NCBI GenBank assembly: GCA_002783405.1
Contig: PFGG01000010.1
Span: 1 to 46,420 of the forward strand
DNA: 46,420 nucleotides
Source of the DNA: a bacterium (Candidatus Blackallbacteria) CG13_big_fil_rev_8_21_14_2_50_49_14
GTDB lineage: Bacteria > Cyanobacteriota > Sericytochromatia > UBA7694
Direction: 5' to 3'
Shown here: positions 15,898-24,687 of the stretch, one piece after another
Numbering within the stretch: position 1 is the stretch's first letter
Layout of the letters: every line of letters begins with the position of its first letter
Notes under the pieces: generated by a model
Told to the model about the DNA's origin: nothing
The model's input: only the letters and a program-made list of their open reading frames with translations
Database searches by the model: none
Translations under genes and position numbers: made by a program

Positions 15898-17592
15898 TTA
15901 GCGCAGGAAAAAGCCATTGGAATTGATCCAGTCGGCATAAAGGGTAAAGGCCAGGGGTGCGGTAATTCTCAAGAGAAAAGTAGGGCCTGCTGGTTGCGGA
16001 TAAACGGGAAAAGCCATGTCCACGCCTAAAATCGAGCCTGTCGGCGTAATCGCATTGATGCCGATTCCCAAACTGAACTGCATCAGACGGGGATTTAGGC
16101 TGTCTCGCCAATAGGCACCCTCATCCATAAACAGATTCGCATCAAAGGCCCAGCCTTCAAGATAAGTCCCCAGTTCTTTCTGACCTGTGAATTTTTCAAA
16201 CAGGGCATCCAGTTGCAGAAGCGTAGGCCGGTAAAACAAATGAAATTCCTGGGCCGTACGCACACTGTGTTTTTCTGTAATTGAATATTCCCGTGCGCCA
16301 CGCACCAGCCAATTCCCCGTATTGAGAAAGCCCCTGTAAAAAGGCACGTTCTGCCCAAAAGTCGAGCCCAGCGCATTGCGAAATAAAAACGTTCCCTGCC
16401 AATTATCTTCCATCCAGGGCGACCAAAAAGAAAAGCCAGATGCCGTTCCCTGAAGATAGCGTACATCGCCCAAACTCCCTGCCAATTGAAAACGTAAAAA
16501 ATTTCCATTGCGGGGAATAATAAAATCGTCGACATCGCTGAAAATCAGGTTCATAGAGGGCAAATACAGAAGATCACTTTGCCGCCCACTTTGGCTGAGG
16601 GGGGGATTGGGGGCCTGATTATCCGGCCCATTAAAAAAAGTATCCTGAAGAATACTTAAATTTGCGACCCCTCTTAAATAGCGATGGGATTCGGGATCAG
16701 ACCAAATCGGAAAACCCGAATAGAAATCGCCTCCAAAGCTCTGAATCCAGGTCAGTTGGTTGGGGTCTGAGCCCAATCCCCGGTAGATATAATCCACTTT
16801 ATTGTATTGATTAAAACCTGCGGTGACACCGGGCCAGGGCAAATCATTCGAGGAAGCCCCCACCACATATTCCCAGTCCTGAACCAGATTGGAGCTTGAG
16901 CTGAGCAGGGGAATATTGTTCCGTTTGACCATCACCCGAAAAACAGAGCCTTCGAGCAGGTAATTGTCTGTAATCACCCCGGCGGTCAGGGCCGTACCGA
17001 CAATATTATTGATCGCGATATTCCCCGTCGGAATAATCGCAGAAGACGTGAGAATTTCAACTTCCAGACCAATTTTGCCAGCCCCCGTTGAGCTAAAATG
17101 CAGCGCCAGAGGCAGAAATTGGTTGTGTTCCAACCAATGCAAATCCTGCAAAATCGCTTGATAATCAAAGGGGCTTCCTTCTTCTGCTGGGTATAAATTA
17201 TGTCTTACCAACCAGCGCTGAAGTGGGGTGCCCCCCTTAATCGTCATGCGCTCAAGCATGATCGGATCATTAAAATGTTCCTGAATCGAAATTTGAGGCT
17301 GTTTAGAAAAAAGGTTTTGAACCTGAATCTGCACATTGGGATTGCCTCTCTGCAGATACAAATCCTGCAAAAAGCTGCTCAATTGCGCCTCAGCCCCCGG
17401 CAATTCTTCAGCCGTGGAGAGCCATTCTAAAATCCGTTGTTCCAAATAGGCTGAGGGGATTTGCTCAGGAGTATCGATAAACCTCAGTACGGGCGTCTGA
17501 AAACGTTCAGCAGCAAGCCCCGTAGGAGCATGAGCCCATGTTCCCAGTAAAATACCAAGACTGAAACAAAGCTTTTTGAAATGCTTAGGCAT
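15898..17592 (-). CDS. Omp85-family outer-membrane barrel protein
   Basis: About 564 residues from ATG 17592, overlapping the smpB stop by 8 bp. A signal peptide (FKKLCFSLGILLGTWAHAPTGLAA) is followed by a periplasmic part with a POTRA-like segment (about 115-185, LERMTIKGGTPLQRWLVRHNLY onward) and a beta-rich C-terminal two thirds. The sequence NWLVRGAREYSITEKHSVRTAQEFH resembles the loop-6 VRGY/F signature of Omp85 proteins, and GSILGVDMAFPVYP fits their last strands. It could be a BamA/TamA/ShlB-like assembly or secretion protein. Only about one POTRA is evident, so it is not the essential BamA. Confidence 0.65.
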   Translation of the reverse strand: MPKHFKKLCFSLGILLGTWAHAPTGLAAERFQTPVLRFIDTPEQIPSAYLEQRILEWLSTAEELPGAEAQLSSFLQDLYLQRGNPNVQIQVQNLFSKQPQISIQEHFNDPIMLERMTIKGGTPLQRWLVRHNLYPAEEGSPFDYQAILQDLHWLEHNQFLPLALHFSSTGAGKIGLEVEILTSSAIIPTGNIAINNIVGTALTAGVITDNYLLEGSVFRVMVKRNNIPLLSSSSNLVQDWEYVVGASSNDLPWPGVTAGFNQYNKVDYIYRGLGSDPNQLTWIQSFGGDFYSGFPIWSDPESHRYLRGVANLSILQDTFFNGPDNQAPNPPLSQSGRQSDLLYLPSMNLIFSDVDDFIIPRNGNFLRFQLAGSLGDVRYLQGTASGFSFWSPWMEDNWQGTFLFRNALGSTFGQNVPFYRGFLNTGNWLVRGAREYSITEKHSVRTAQEFHLFYRPTLLQLDALFEKFTGQKELGTYLEGWAFDANLFMDEGAYWRDSLNPRLMQFSLGIGINAITPTGSILGVDMAFPVYPQPAGPTFLLRITAPLAFTLYADWINSNGFFLR

Positions 17593-18055
17593 CACGCCGA
17601 ACTGCGCGTTCAATCTGGCGTTTAATATCCCGTTCCTGCAGGGCATGGCGTTTATCAAAGAGTTTTTTTCCGCGCGCCAAGCCCAGTTCAACCTTCAGCC
17701 AATTGCGGTTCCAGTAGAGTTTTGTCACCACCAAGGTCAAACCTTTTTCTTGAATTTTACCAATCAGCCTGCGAATTTCTCGCTTATGTAATAGCAATTT
17801 GCGTGGACGGACGGGATCGTGGTTCATGATATTGCCATGGGTATAGGGGCTGATATGCATCCGATAGACCCAAATTTCCCCGGATTCCACTTGGGCATAG
17901 TTGTCCCGCAGGTTGACCTGGCCTCCACGAATGGATTTAACCTCAGTACCTGTCAACGAAATACCACATTCAAAGGTTTCAAGAATTTCATAATCGTGAT
18001 AGGCTTTGCGATTAACGCTTACCACCCGATCTGGTGCTTTGTTTTTATTTGCCAT
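17585..18055 (-). CDS. smpB: SsrA (tmRNA)-binding protein SmpB
   Basis: SmpB delivers tmRNA to stalled ribosomes. The core motifs are NRKAYHDYEI, the signature CGISLTGTEVKSIRGGQVNLRDNYA, HISPYTHGN, DPVRPRKLLLHKREI and the basic C-terminal tail (GLARGKKLFDKRHALQERD onward). The start is placed at ATG 18055 (156 residues), which matches usual SmpB length. An upstream ATG at 18091 would add 12 residues and has a TAGAAT box just ahead, so it cannot be excluded. The tmRNA gene itself is not in the window. Confidence 0.95.
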   Translation of the reverse strand: MANKNKAPDRVVSVNRKAYHDYEILETFECGISLTGTEVKSIRGGQVNLRDNYAQVESGEIWVYRMHISPYTHGNIMNHDPVRPRKLLLHKREIRRLIGKIQEKGLTLVVTKLYWNRNWLKVELGLARGKKLFDKRHALQERDIKRQIERAVRRDA

Positions 18056-18327
18056 TTTTTGCCATTTAAAGTCGTGGGACTGTTTGCCCATTTATTTCCA
18101 GGTCATTCTAACATATTCCATCTGGCCGGTTCAGAATCAGGTAAAGCCTGAGAAAAGGATGAATTTTTCCCAAGGAACGGTTTGCACAGCAGATTTAACC
18201 CTTCAGATTCTCGAACGGATCTCCAATATTACGTTTAAAACACTGAGAATTTTGGGAAAAAACAGGAAGTTCCTAAAGACAAACCTTTTGAAAAAAGGTA
18301 CAATAATTATTAAGTCTAGATTATGGA

Positions 18328-18333
18328 TATATT
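18328..18333 (+). promoter_or_regulatory. -10 TATATT, leaderless start
   Basis: TATATT ends 6 nt before ATG 18340, and no Shine-Dalgarno is present. Confidence 0.45.
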
Positions 18334-18339
18334 AAGCTA

Positions 18340-19338
18340 ATGGAACCAACCTTGGTCCTTAAAACCCAAAGTTTCGCACTTCGCCTCTACAGCCTCTTGC
18401 GCGATCTGGATCCCTCTCGCTGGGGAAGCGTTCGCAAAAAAAATATTACCCACCAAATCATTGAACTTGAAGCCGAAGTGCACCGACTCTACGATCAAAT
18501 GCAGAGCGTCCTGCTGACGCTCGAAGAGCAGGAAATCAAAGAAGCTCCCCTGACTGCGCTTCAGGAAACCCTCAAACCTGTGGGCAGCCTCTTGACCCAA
18601 CTGAAAGATGTACACCAAGTAGAGCATCTTTCCTATGTCAATCTGTATACCCTGAGCAAACGACTTCAAAAAGCTTATCAGCGTCTTTCTGTGATGATGG
18701 AAGCTTGTCAGACTCCCATTCCCCATCTACGCCCTACCAATCTTACCCGTTCAGTTTTTCATGCGGCGAATGCAGTCTCGATCTTATTTATGATCGCCCT
18801 TGTTCCCAGCTTTGATTGGATGTTCTGGATCGCTCTGGCGTTTCTGGTTTTCTGCATCTTCACAGAAAGTCTCAAAAGAATTCATCCCAGCTTAAAAGCC
18901 CAGGTCATGCGCATTTTTGCACCGATTGCACACCCCCATGAATATGATAAAGTCAATTCTGCCACTTGGTATGGGGTCGCCCTGCTGCTGCTTTCTATGA
19001 TGCCTTTGCCCTTGGGCATTGTCGCCGTCGCAGTGCTGGGTTTTGGAGATCCCGCAGCAGGTTTAATCGGCCGTAAATATGGCAAAATTCCGATGCCAGG
19101 AAACCGCACCCTCGAAGGCAGCATGACCTTCTTTTTGGTAGGTACTTTGGCTGCAAGTATCAGTCTGACCCTGATGCACCCCCTGCCTTTATACGTGAAC
19201 CTGATCGTTTCGGCCGCTGCGGCCTTGACGGGTGCACTCGGTGAATTTCTGGGCAAATACCCCGATGATAATTTAAGTATTCCCCTGACCTCAGCAGGCG
19301 GAGCGGCCTTGGCTCTCAGCGTCCTGGGAATCTTCTAA
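18340..19338 (+). CDS. VTE5/dolichol-kinase-family CTP-dependent lipid kinase-like membrane protein
   Basis: 332 residues. The N-terminal 110 are soluble and helical (coiled-coil-like, ELEAEVHRLYDQMQSVLLTL). Several transmembrane helices follow. The family signature is GFGDPAAGLIGRKYGKIPMPGNRTLEGSMTFF (residues about 228-259), then a late acidic motif KYPDDNLSIPLTSA. This matches the dolichol kinase / phytol kinase / CTP-dependent diacylglycerol kinase group, related to phosphatidate cytidylyltransferases. A phytol or polyprenol salvage role is plausible. The soluble N-terminal extension is unusual for the family. Confidence 0.75.
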   Translation: MEPTLVLKTQSFALRLYSLLRDLDPSRWGSVRKKNITHQIIELEAEVHRLYDQMQSVLLTLEEQEIKEAPLTALQETLKPVGSLLTQLKDVHQVEHLSYVNLYTLSKRLQKAYQRLSVMMEACQTPIPHLRPTNLTRSVFHAANAVSILFMIALVPSFDWMFWIALAFLVFCIFTESLKRIHPSLKAQVMRIFAPIAHPHEYDKVNSATWYGVALLLLSMMPLPLGIVAVAVLGFGDPAAGLIGRKYGKIPMPGNRTLEGSMTFFLVGTLAASISLTLMHPLPLYVNLIVSAAAALTGALGEFLGKYPDDNLSIPLTSAGGAALALSVLGIF

Positions 19339-19468
19339 ACGAAAACTTATCAGGCTCCCAGGTAGTTTTAAGCGCAGAGCTGTGCTATATTTTCTCAATC
19401 AAGACGCAAGAACGCTCTGAAGCAGATTGCTTCTGACACGACGCAGTAACCCTGATGGAGGCAACCAG

Positions 19469-21079
19469 ATGAAACTCAAAAAAATAGGACTCTCAACGCT
19501 CCTCTTTGGCTTTAGCTTATCTGCCAGCGCAGCCATTTTAGAATTTGAGAATACGCTTGAAATACCTTCCTCACAACAGGATTCCCGTGTCAAATCCCAA
19601 ATCAGCCTGCTCAAAAGTGAAGGCAAGCTCTTGGATTCTGCGATTCATGCGATTGAAAACATGCCTGTTTTACGCACCCATTATCTGAATCGGTTTGAAT
19701 TGGAAGGTCTGGTGCTTAAAGTTTCAAAACGAAGAGAAAAAAAGCTTGGGACTCAAGCTTCAGGCCCCCAAAAACGGGTTCAAGCCCTGGAATTAAATAC
19801 CGATCAAATTCTGCTCTATTTCAAAAATTCAGATCTTGAAGAGCAACTGCTCGAAAGCTATGCACTGCTCAGAATGCAGGAAAATGCTATTTTGAAAAGC
19901 TTGGAAACGGCAAAGCTCACCCCCAATGAGCAGGAAATCAAGCTCAATGAGCTGAAAAAATGGACCCTGTTTGAACAAGGGCTGAAAACCTTTGAACAAA
20001 AAAATTGGAAAGACGCCTTTGCTTTTTTTAACCAGGTACTCAAACTGGATCCGAAACTCGCAGAGGCCTTGAATATGCGCGGCAGAACGCGAATCTCCCT
20101 TAACGATTTTAAAGGCGCACTCAAGGATTTCACTGCAGCCACCCAATTTAAATCACAGTATGCCTCTGCTTATTTTAACAAGGCCGTCGTTTTCAGCTGG
20201 CTCAAACAGAACAAACAGGCTTTAGAGGCCTTGAATCAGGCCATCGCTTATAATCAGGACAATGCACTGTACTACAATAACCGGGGCGCTTTACACAATA
20301 CCCTGGGCCAGTTCGCAGATGCCGAACTGGATTTTTCACGGGCTGTCAGCTTGAGAACCCAGGAAGCCCAATTTTATCGCAATCGCGCCAAAACATGGGA
20401 ATATATGCGCAACCTCGACAAGGCACAGCTTGACTATACCAATGCCGTTAACCTTGCACCCTACGAGCCCAGCTATCTGGTCGAACGAGGAAAGGTCAGA
20501 GCCCAGCAGAAAAACCTCAAGGGCGCATTGCATGATTTTACCAAAGCCCTCTTTCTCGAACCTGACTATGTCGAAGCCCTCTACAATCGGGGGCAGGTCT
20601 ATACGGATATGAATCTCCGACATCTGGCAGTTTCAGACTTTACCCGTGCGATTGAACTTGAGCCCGAATCACCGTTTTTCGAACATCGTGGGATTGTGCA
20701 CCGCATCAGTCTGGATCAACAAAAAAAAGCTGCAGATTATACGGTTTTGATTCAACGCCATCCCAAGGTTTTTCAATATTACTTTGAACGTGGAGAAGCT
20801 TACCTCTACAGCCGTCAAGCCGCCAAAGCCCTGGCGGATTTTGAAACCGGTATGCGTTTGGCGCAAAATGAAAAAAAATTAGCGTCTGAACACTATTTCT
20901 ACCGTGGCTTGGCGTATCGGGAATTAAAACGATGCGATGCAGCCACGAAAGACTTTAAAAAAGCTTGTGATATGGGGTTGTCTGAAGCCTGCGACCATAC
21001 TTGTGGTAAACAACCTGATGCAACGGCCATGCCAGCCCAACCCAAAGCGTCTGAACCCCAGAGCGAAGGCTTGGAATAG
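19469..21079 (+). CDS. Secreted tetratricopeptide-repeat protein
   Basis: The start is ATG 19469 (536 residues), preceded by GGAGG 7 nt upstream. A cleavable signal peptide (MKLKKIGLSTLLFGFSLSAS, then A) leads into a helical N-terminal 150 residues. From about residue 165 there is an array of at least eight TPR units with typical AEALNMRGRTRISLNDFKGA and ALYNRGQVYTDMNLRHLAVS patterns. The C-terminal part has a Cys-containing Sel1-like turn (CDAATKDFKKACDMGLSEAC). It is a periplasmic or outer-membrane scaffold; the partner is unknown. Confidence 0.85.
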   Translation: MKLKKIGLSTLLFGFSLSASAAILEFENTLEIPSSQQDSRVKSQISLLKSEGKLLDSAIHAIENMPVLRTHYLNRFELEGLVLKVSKRREKKLGTQASGPQKRVQALELNTDQILLYFKNSDLEEQLLESYALLRMQENAILKSLETAKLTPNEQEIKLNELKKWTLFEQGLKTFEQKNWKDAFAFFNQVLKLDPKLAEALNMRGRTRISLNDFKGALKDFTAATQFKSQYASAYFNKAVVFSWLKQNKQALEALNQAIAYNQDNALYYNNRGALHNTLGQFADAELDFSRAVSLRTQEAQFYRNRAKTWEYMRNLDKAQLDYTNAVNLAPYEPSYLVERGKVRAQQKNLKGALHDFTKALFLEPDYVEALYNRGQVYTDMNLRHLAVSDFTRAIELEPESPFFEHRGIVHRISLDQQKKAADYTVLIQRHPKVFQYYFERGEAYLYSRQAAKALADFETGMRLAQNEKKLASEHYFYRGLAYRELKRCDAATKDFKKACDMGLSEACDHTCGKQPDATAMPAQPKASEPQSEGLE

Positions 21080-21081
21080 CC

Positions 21082-21945
21082 CTAAAGTCTGGCTATCAGG
21101 CTGTCTGGCTCAGGTAAATCCCCTTCAAGAATGCCCACCCTTTTCAGGCTGTCGAGCACTTCCTGAAGCATCGAGACTGAAATTTGAGCTTCTGTTGCCC
21201 AAAAGACGCTTTCAAACCATTCTTGGGTTTGAACAGGATCCAGTCCATAGCGTTGGCTGGCATAGGCCACAGATTTTTCAGGCGCAGCCATAAACTTTTG
21301 GGTTTGTGTATAGAGAACGTCCAAGAGCGCTCTCAGGTTCTGTGAAGCAGAGGCGATCAGTTCTTCGCGCGCAGCGATTACAAAGGATGGCCAAGGGGTT
21401 GGAAATTCACCCAATCGTTTTAAATGCCCTGAAGCAATCCGGGGAGCGGTGGTGTATTTCTCCCAGAGAAAAGCACTGGCACTGCCATCACAAACTGCTT
21501 TTTCAAGCGGGTCAATGCCCCCTGCCACAAAAAACTCCAAAGCTTCACGCGGGTGCCACCCCTGCTCAAGCGCAAAGAGCATGGCCATCAAATGTGAACC
21601 ACTGCCAAAGCGGCTGATGGCAAAGGTCTTACCATGCAACTCGGAAAGCGATTTCAGGGGCGAATGGGCTGCCACATGAATGCCCCAAACCAGAGGAGAG
21701 GGAACATAGGCCCCGATCAGCCGGGTGCCGCCATGCCGAAGCATATCACTGAGGATTCCTTCGGTCAGAACCACTGCCAAATCCAGCTCGCCAGCGCGCA
21801 GATCATTGCACATCGCGCCCGTACCTGTGGGATACAAGATAAATTCCACTTGCAGACCCGCCCGCGCAAAAGCACCTTCCTCAATGGCCTGATGCCAAGG
21901 AGAGTTAAAATGTTCAGGCACGCCGCCTACTCGCAAAATCGCCGT
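21082..21945 (-). CDS. NMT1/SsuA-like substrate-binding protein without signal peptide
   Basis: About 287 residues from ATG 21945 (GAGG 6 nt upstream). The fold matches periplasmic binding proteins of the NMT1/THI5/SsuA type: ILRVGGVPEHFNSPWHQAIEEGAFARAGL, then GTGAMCNDLRAGELDLAVVLTEG and SELHGKTFAISRFGSGSHLM. These bind thiamine precursors, sulfonates or nitrate-like ligands. No signal peptide or lipobox is visible and no ABC permease or ATPase is adjacent. It may act in the cytoplasm, for example as an enzyme of the MqnA/MqnD-like or THI5-like type. Confidence 0.7.
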   Translation of the reverse strand, partial: TAILRVGGVPEHFNSPWHQAIEEGAFARAGLQVEFILYPTGTGAMCNDLRAGELDLAVVLTEGILSDMLRHGGTRLIGAYVPSPLVWGIHVAAHSPLKSLSELHGKTFAISRFGSGSHLMAMLFALEQGWHPREALEFFVAGGIDPLEKAVCDGSASAFLWEKYTTAPRIASGHLKRLGEFPTPWPSFVIAAREELIASASQNLRALLDVLYTQTQKFMAAPEKSVAYASQRYGLDPVQTQEWFESVFWATEAQISVSMLQEVLDSLKRVGILEGDLPEPDSLIARL

Positions 21946-22027
21946 CATGATGAGCCTCATACAAAGTAAAATTCAGGTTAAGTTTTATTATAGCTCCTCA
22001 CTGAAAAAACTTGACCCCTGACGGCAA

Positions 22028-22045
22028 TAAAATTTGTAAATTTTA
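22028..22045. promoter_or_regulatory. Palindrome between the substrate-binding and MFS genes
   Basis: An 18-bp sequence, TAAAATTT-GT-AAATTTTA, perfect except for its 2-bp centre. It lies about 40 bp upstream of the MFS -10 box in a divergent promoter region. It is AT-rich, so chance symmetry is possible. Confidence 0.3.
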
Positions 22046-22085
22046 CACTTATGCTTTCTCCTCCTGAAAAAGTCTTTCGCTAAGG

Positions 22086-22091
22086 TATACT
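22086..22091 (+). promoter_or_regulatory. -10 TATACT, leaderless start of the MFS gene
   Basis: TATACT ends 7 nt before ATG 22099, with no Shine-Dalgarno. Confidence 0.5.
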
Positions 22092-22098
22092 GCTCGAC

Positions 22099-23493
22099 AT
22101 GCAAAACGCGTCTATATCCTACCCTCCTGTCAGCCGCTGGGCCTTGGGCAGTTTGCTCACCCTCCTCTTTCTGGCAGCCATCGATACCACCATTCTCTCT
22201 ACAGCGATGCCCCGTGTCATCGCCAAACTGGGAGGCGCAGATCTCTACCACTGGGTATTTGCAGCCTTTATGGTGGCCTCTACTGTCGCCACTCCTTTTT
22301 ACGGTAAATTCGCAGATCTCTTGGGTATTCGCCGATGTATGCTGGTCGCAGCCAGTCTTTTTCTTGTGGGTTCGGCTCTCTGTGGCGCCTCGCAAACCAT
22401 GCCCCAATTGATCGGCTCCCGCGCACTTCAGGGCCTGGGGGCTTCTGGCCTGATGGGGCTGACCATGATTGCCTTTGGGGTGCTATTCCCCCCCGAACAG
22501 AGAGGCGCAAAGCAAAGTCTGGTCAGCATCGTCTGGGGTTTATCAAGTTTGGTGGGCCCGCTTCTGGGTGGGCTCTTGGTCAGTGTCATGAGTTGGCACT
22601 GGATTTTTTGGCTCAACCTTCCCTTGGGCTTGGTGACCCTCTTGGTTTTTTCGCTCAGCTTTCCACAACAGCGTCTCTTAAGCGGGAAAAAGCCCTTTGA
22701 TGGGTCAGGGGCAGCGCTGTTATTTTTGGGGTTGAGTTTACTGATGTTTTGTCTGGCTGCGGGCCAGCTCCAATTGTGGCCCCTGGGCTTATTGGCGGTG
22801 GTTTGCCTCTTGATTTTCTCACGGCGGCAAACCACCCAACCTGATCCCCTGATTCCCCCTCATTTTTTTAAAAGCAAATTGATCAATACCAGTTTGGGCC
22901 TGGCCATGGTTACCAATATCGCCATGTTTACCGCCCTGACCTATGTGCCCCTGTTTATACAGGAAGTGATGAAAGCATCACCAACCGCAGCAGGCATGGT
23001 GCTTACGCCCATGATGCTGGCCTGGCCCTTGGCCAGTGCAGGTGCTGGCTTAAGGGTCAATCGCATGGGATTCAGACGCCTGGTCATGCTGGGGGCGATT
23101 TTGATGTTGGTGGGTTTGAGCTGCTGGGCCTGGTTGGATCTGGCCCAGCAACCGCTGTGGTTGATCGCCATTTGTTCAGCTTTTATAGGCTGTGGCATGG
23201 GCATGATAACCTCTATGCTGGTGATCGCAGTGCAGGTAGCCGTTCACCAGGGAGAAATTGGCACGGTGTCTTCAGTCTTGAATCTCAGCCGCAATATTGG
23301 CTCATCGGGTGGGGTCAGTAGCTTGGGAGCGTTACAGGCCTTGCTGGTTCACTCCATGGGCATGGGGGGCTCCCTCAAGGTCGTGTTCATTTTACTCTGG
23401 GGCATGGGAGTGATCAGTCTCATTCTCGCCAGCCTGATTCCAGCCAAAACCCCCACTGAAGTGGCTGAAGAAAGACAAACCCTTGAGACTTAA
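22099..23493 (+). CDS. MFS drug efflux transporter, DHA2 (EmrB/QacA) type
   Basis: A 464-residue polytopic membrane protein with about 13-14 hydrophobic segments. The first segment carries the DHA2 signature AAIDTTILSTAMPRV. Motif A-like GKFADLLGIRR follows the second, and SRALQGLGASGLM matches motif B. These proton-driven antiporters export drugs and lipophilic compounds. The gene is divergent from the substrate-binding gene and appears leaderless. Its 3' end overlaps convergent dusB by 4 bp. The substrate cannot be inferred. Confidence 0.88.
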   Translation: MQNASISYPPVSRWALGSLLTLLFLAAIDTTILSTAMPRVIAKLGGADLYHWVFAAFMVASTVATPFYGKFADLLGIRRCMLVAASLFLVGSALCGASQTMPQLIGSRALQGLGASGLMGLTMIAFGVLFPPEQRGAKQSLVSIVWGLSSLVGPLLGGLLVSVMSWHWIFWLNLPLGLVTLLVFSLSFPQQRLLSGKKPFDGSGAALLFLGLSLLMFCLAAGQLQLWPLGLLAVVCLLIFSRRQTTQPDPLIPPHFFKSKLINTSLGLAMVTNIAMFTALTYVPLFIQEVMKASPTAAGMVLTPMMLAWPLASAGAGLRVNRMGFRRLVMLGAILMLVGLSCWAWLDLAQQPLWLIAICSAFIGCGMGMITSMLVIAVQVAVHQGEIGTVSSVLNLSRNIGSSGGVSSLGALQALLVHSMGMGGSLKVVFILLWGMGVISLILASLIPAKTPTEVAEERQTLET

Positions 23494-24500
23494 ACGCTGA
23501 GCACCTCAGCCGCAGCAGGCATAGCTTCACTCTTGCGAAAATCAGCAATAAAGACCCGAATCGCCGAGGCAATCTGATCGTAGGATTTTAATTCACGCAA
23601 ATGGGCCTTGAGGTATTTGACATTGCGCACGCCATGAAAATAATTGCCATAGTGTTTGCCCATTTCAATAATGCCCCTGCGCTCCCCCTTGTAAAGAATC
23701 GAAAGGGCAAGGTGTTCGAGCAAAACCTCAACCCGCTCATCCAATTCAGGCAGCGCTAAGCTTTCACCCGTTTGCAAAAAATGCTTGGTCTGCTTAAAAA
23801 TCCAAGGATTGCCGTAGCTGCCCCGTCCAATCATCACAGCATCCACGCCTGCTACCTGCAGCATCTTTTGCGCATCCTGAGGGCTAACCACATCGCCATT
23901 GCCAATCACGGGTATTTTCACGGCTTTTTTGGCCTCTCCGATCAGCTCCCAATTGGCCTGACCTTTGAATTTCTGCGTACGGGTACGGCCATGAACGGTT
24001 AAAGCCTGAATGCCACAAGATTCAAGCATTTTGGCAATTTCTACAATCGTAATCTCGCTATCGCACCAACCCAAACGGGTTTTGGCCGTCACAGGAATAT
24101 TAACGGCATTGACCACGGCACGGGTAATTTCTTCCATCAATTCAGGCGTTTTTAAAAGACCGGAACCTGCGCCACTGCCCGCCACATGCTTGGAAGGGCA
24201 ACCAAAATTGATATCGAGAATATCTGGGCCCGCAGCTTCGGCAATTTTTGCGGCTTGGACCATACTGGCCACACGGTTGCCATAAATCTGAATGCCAATC
24301 GGACGCTCTTCATCCAGAATTTTGAGTTTTCCCACAGCCTCGCGAATATCCCGAATCAAGCCCTCAGAGCTTACAAATTCGGTATAGACCATATCCGCCC
24401 CCTGACGCTTGCACACCAAACGAAAGGCCAAATCGGTGACATCTTCCATCGGAGCAAGAACCACGGGAGTCTGCTCAAAGTTCAGGGGGCCAATACGCAC
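23490..24500 (-). CDS. dusB: tRNA-dihydrouridine synthase (DusB type)
   Basis: An FMN enzyme reducing uridines in the tRNA D-loop. About 336 residues with VVLAPMEDVTDLAFR, the catalytic cysteine in DINFGCPSKHVAGSGAGSGLL, KTRLGW, the histidine in LTVHGRTRTQKFKGQANW, and the phosphate-binding GNGDVVSPQDA and MIGRGSYGNPWIF. The start is GTG 24500, since GAGGTG lies 6 nt upstream and MRIGPL matches family N-termini; an in-frame GTG three codons earlier has no such site. Confidence 0.92.
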   Translation of the reverse strand: MRIGPLNFEQTPVVLAPMEDVTDLAFRLVCKRQGADMVYTEFVSSEGLIRDIREAVGKLKILDEERPIGIQIYGNRVASMVQAAKIAEAAGPDILDINFGCPSKHVAGSGAGSGLLKTPELMEEITRAVVNAVNIPVTAKTRLGWCDSEITIVEIAKMLESCGIQALTVHGRTRTQKFKGQANWELIGEAKKAVKIPVIGNGDVVSPQDAQKMLQVAGVDAVMIGRGSYGNPWIFKQTKHFLQTGESLALPELDERVEVLLEHLALSILYKGERRGIIEMGKHYGNYFHGVRNVKYLKAHLRELKSYDQIASAIRVFIADFRKSEAMPAAAEVLSV

Positions 24501-24687
24501 GTAAATCACCTCAAAGCTATGGATTGGGAAGGAAAAAACTCGCTATAAGAATTATGTTCCGGAAAGGCACCCCACGACAAGAATTTCTAAATAAAGATTA
24601 AAGATTAAATAAACTTAAGTAAAACCCTGACAAGTTCAGACTTTTTATCCGGATAGAATATTTAACCACCGCGTAGAGGGTATTACC

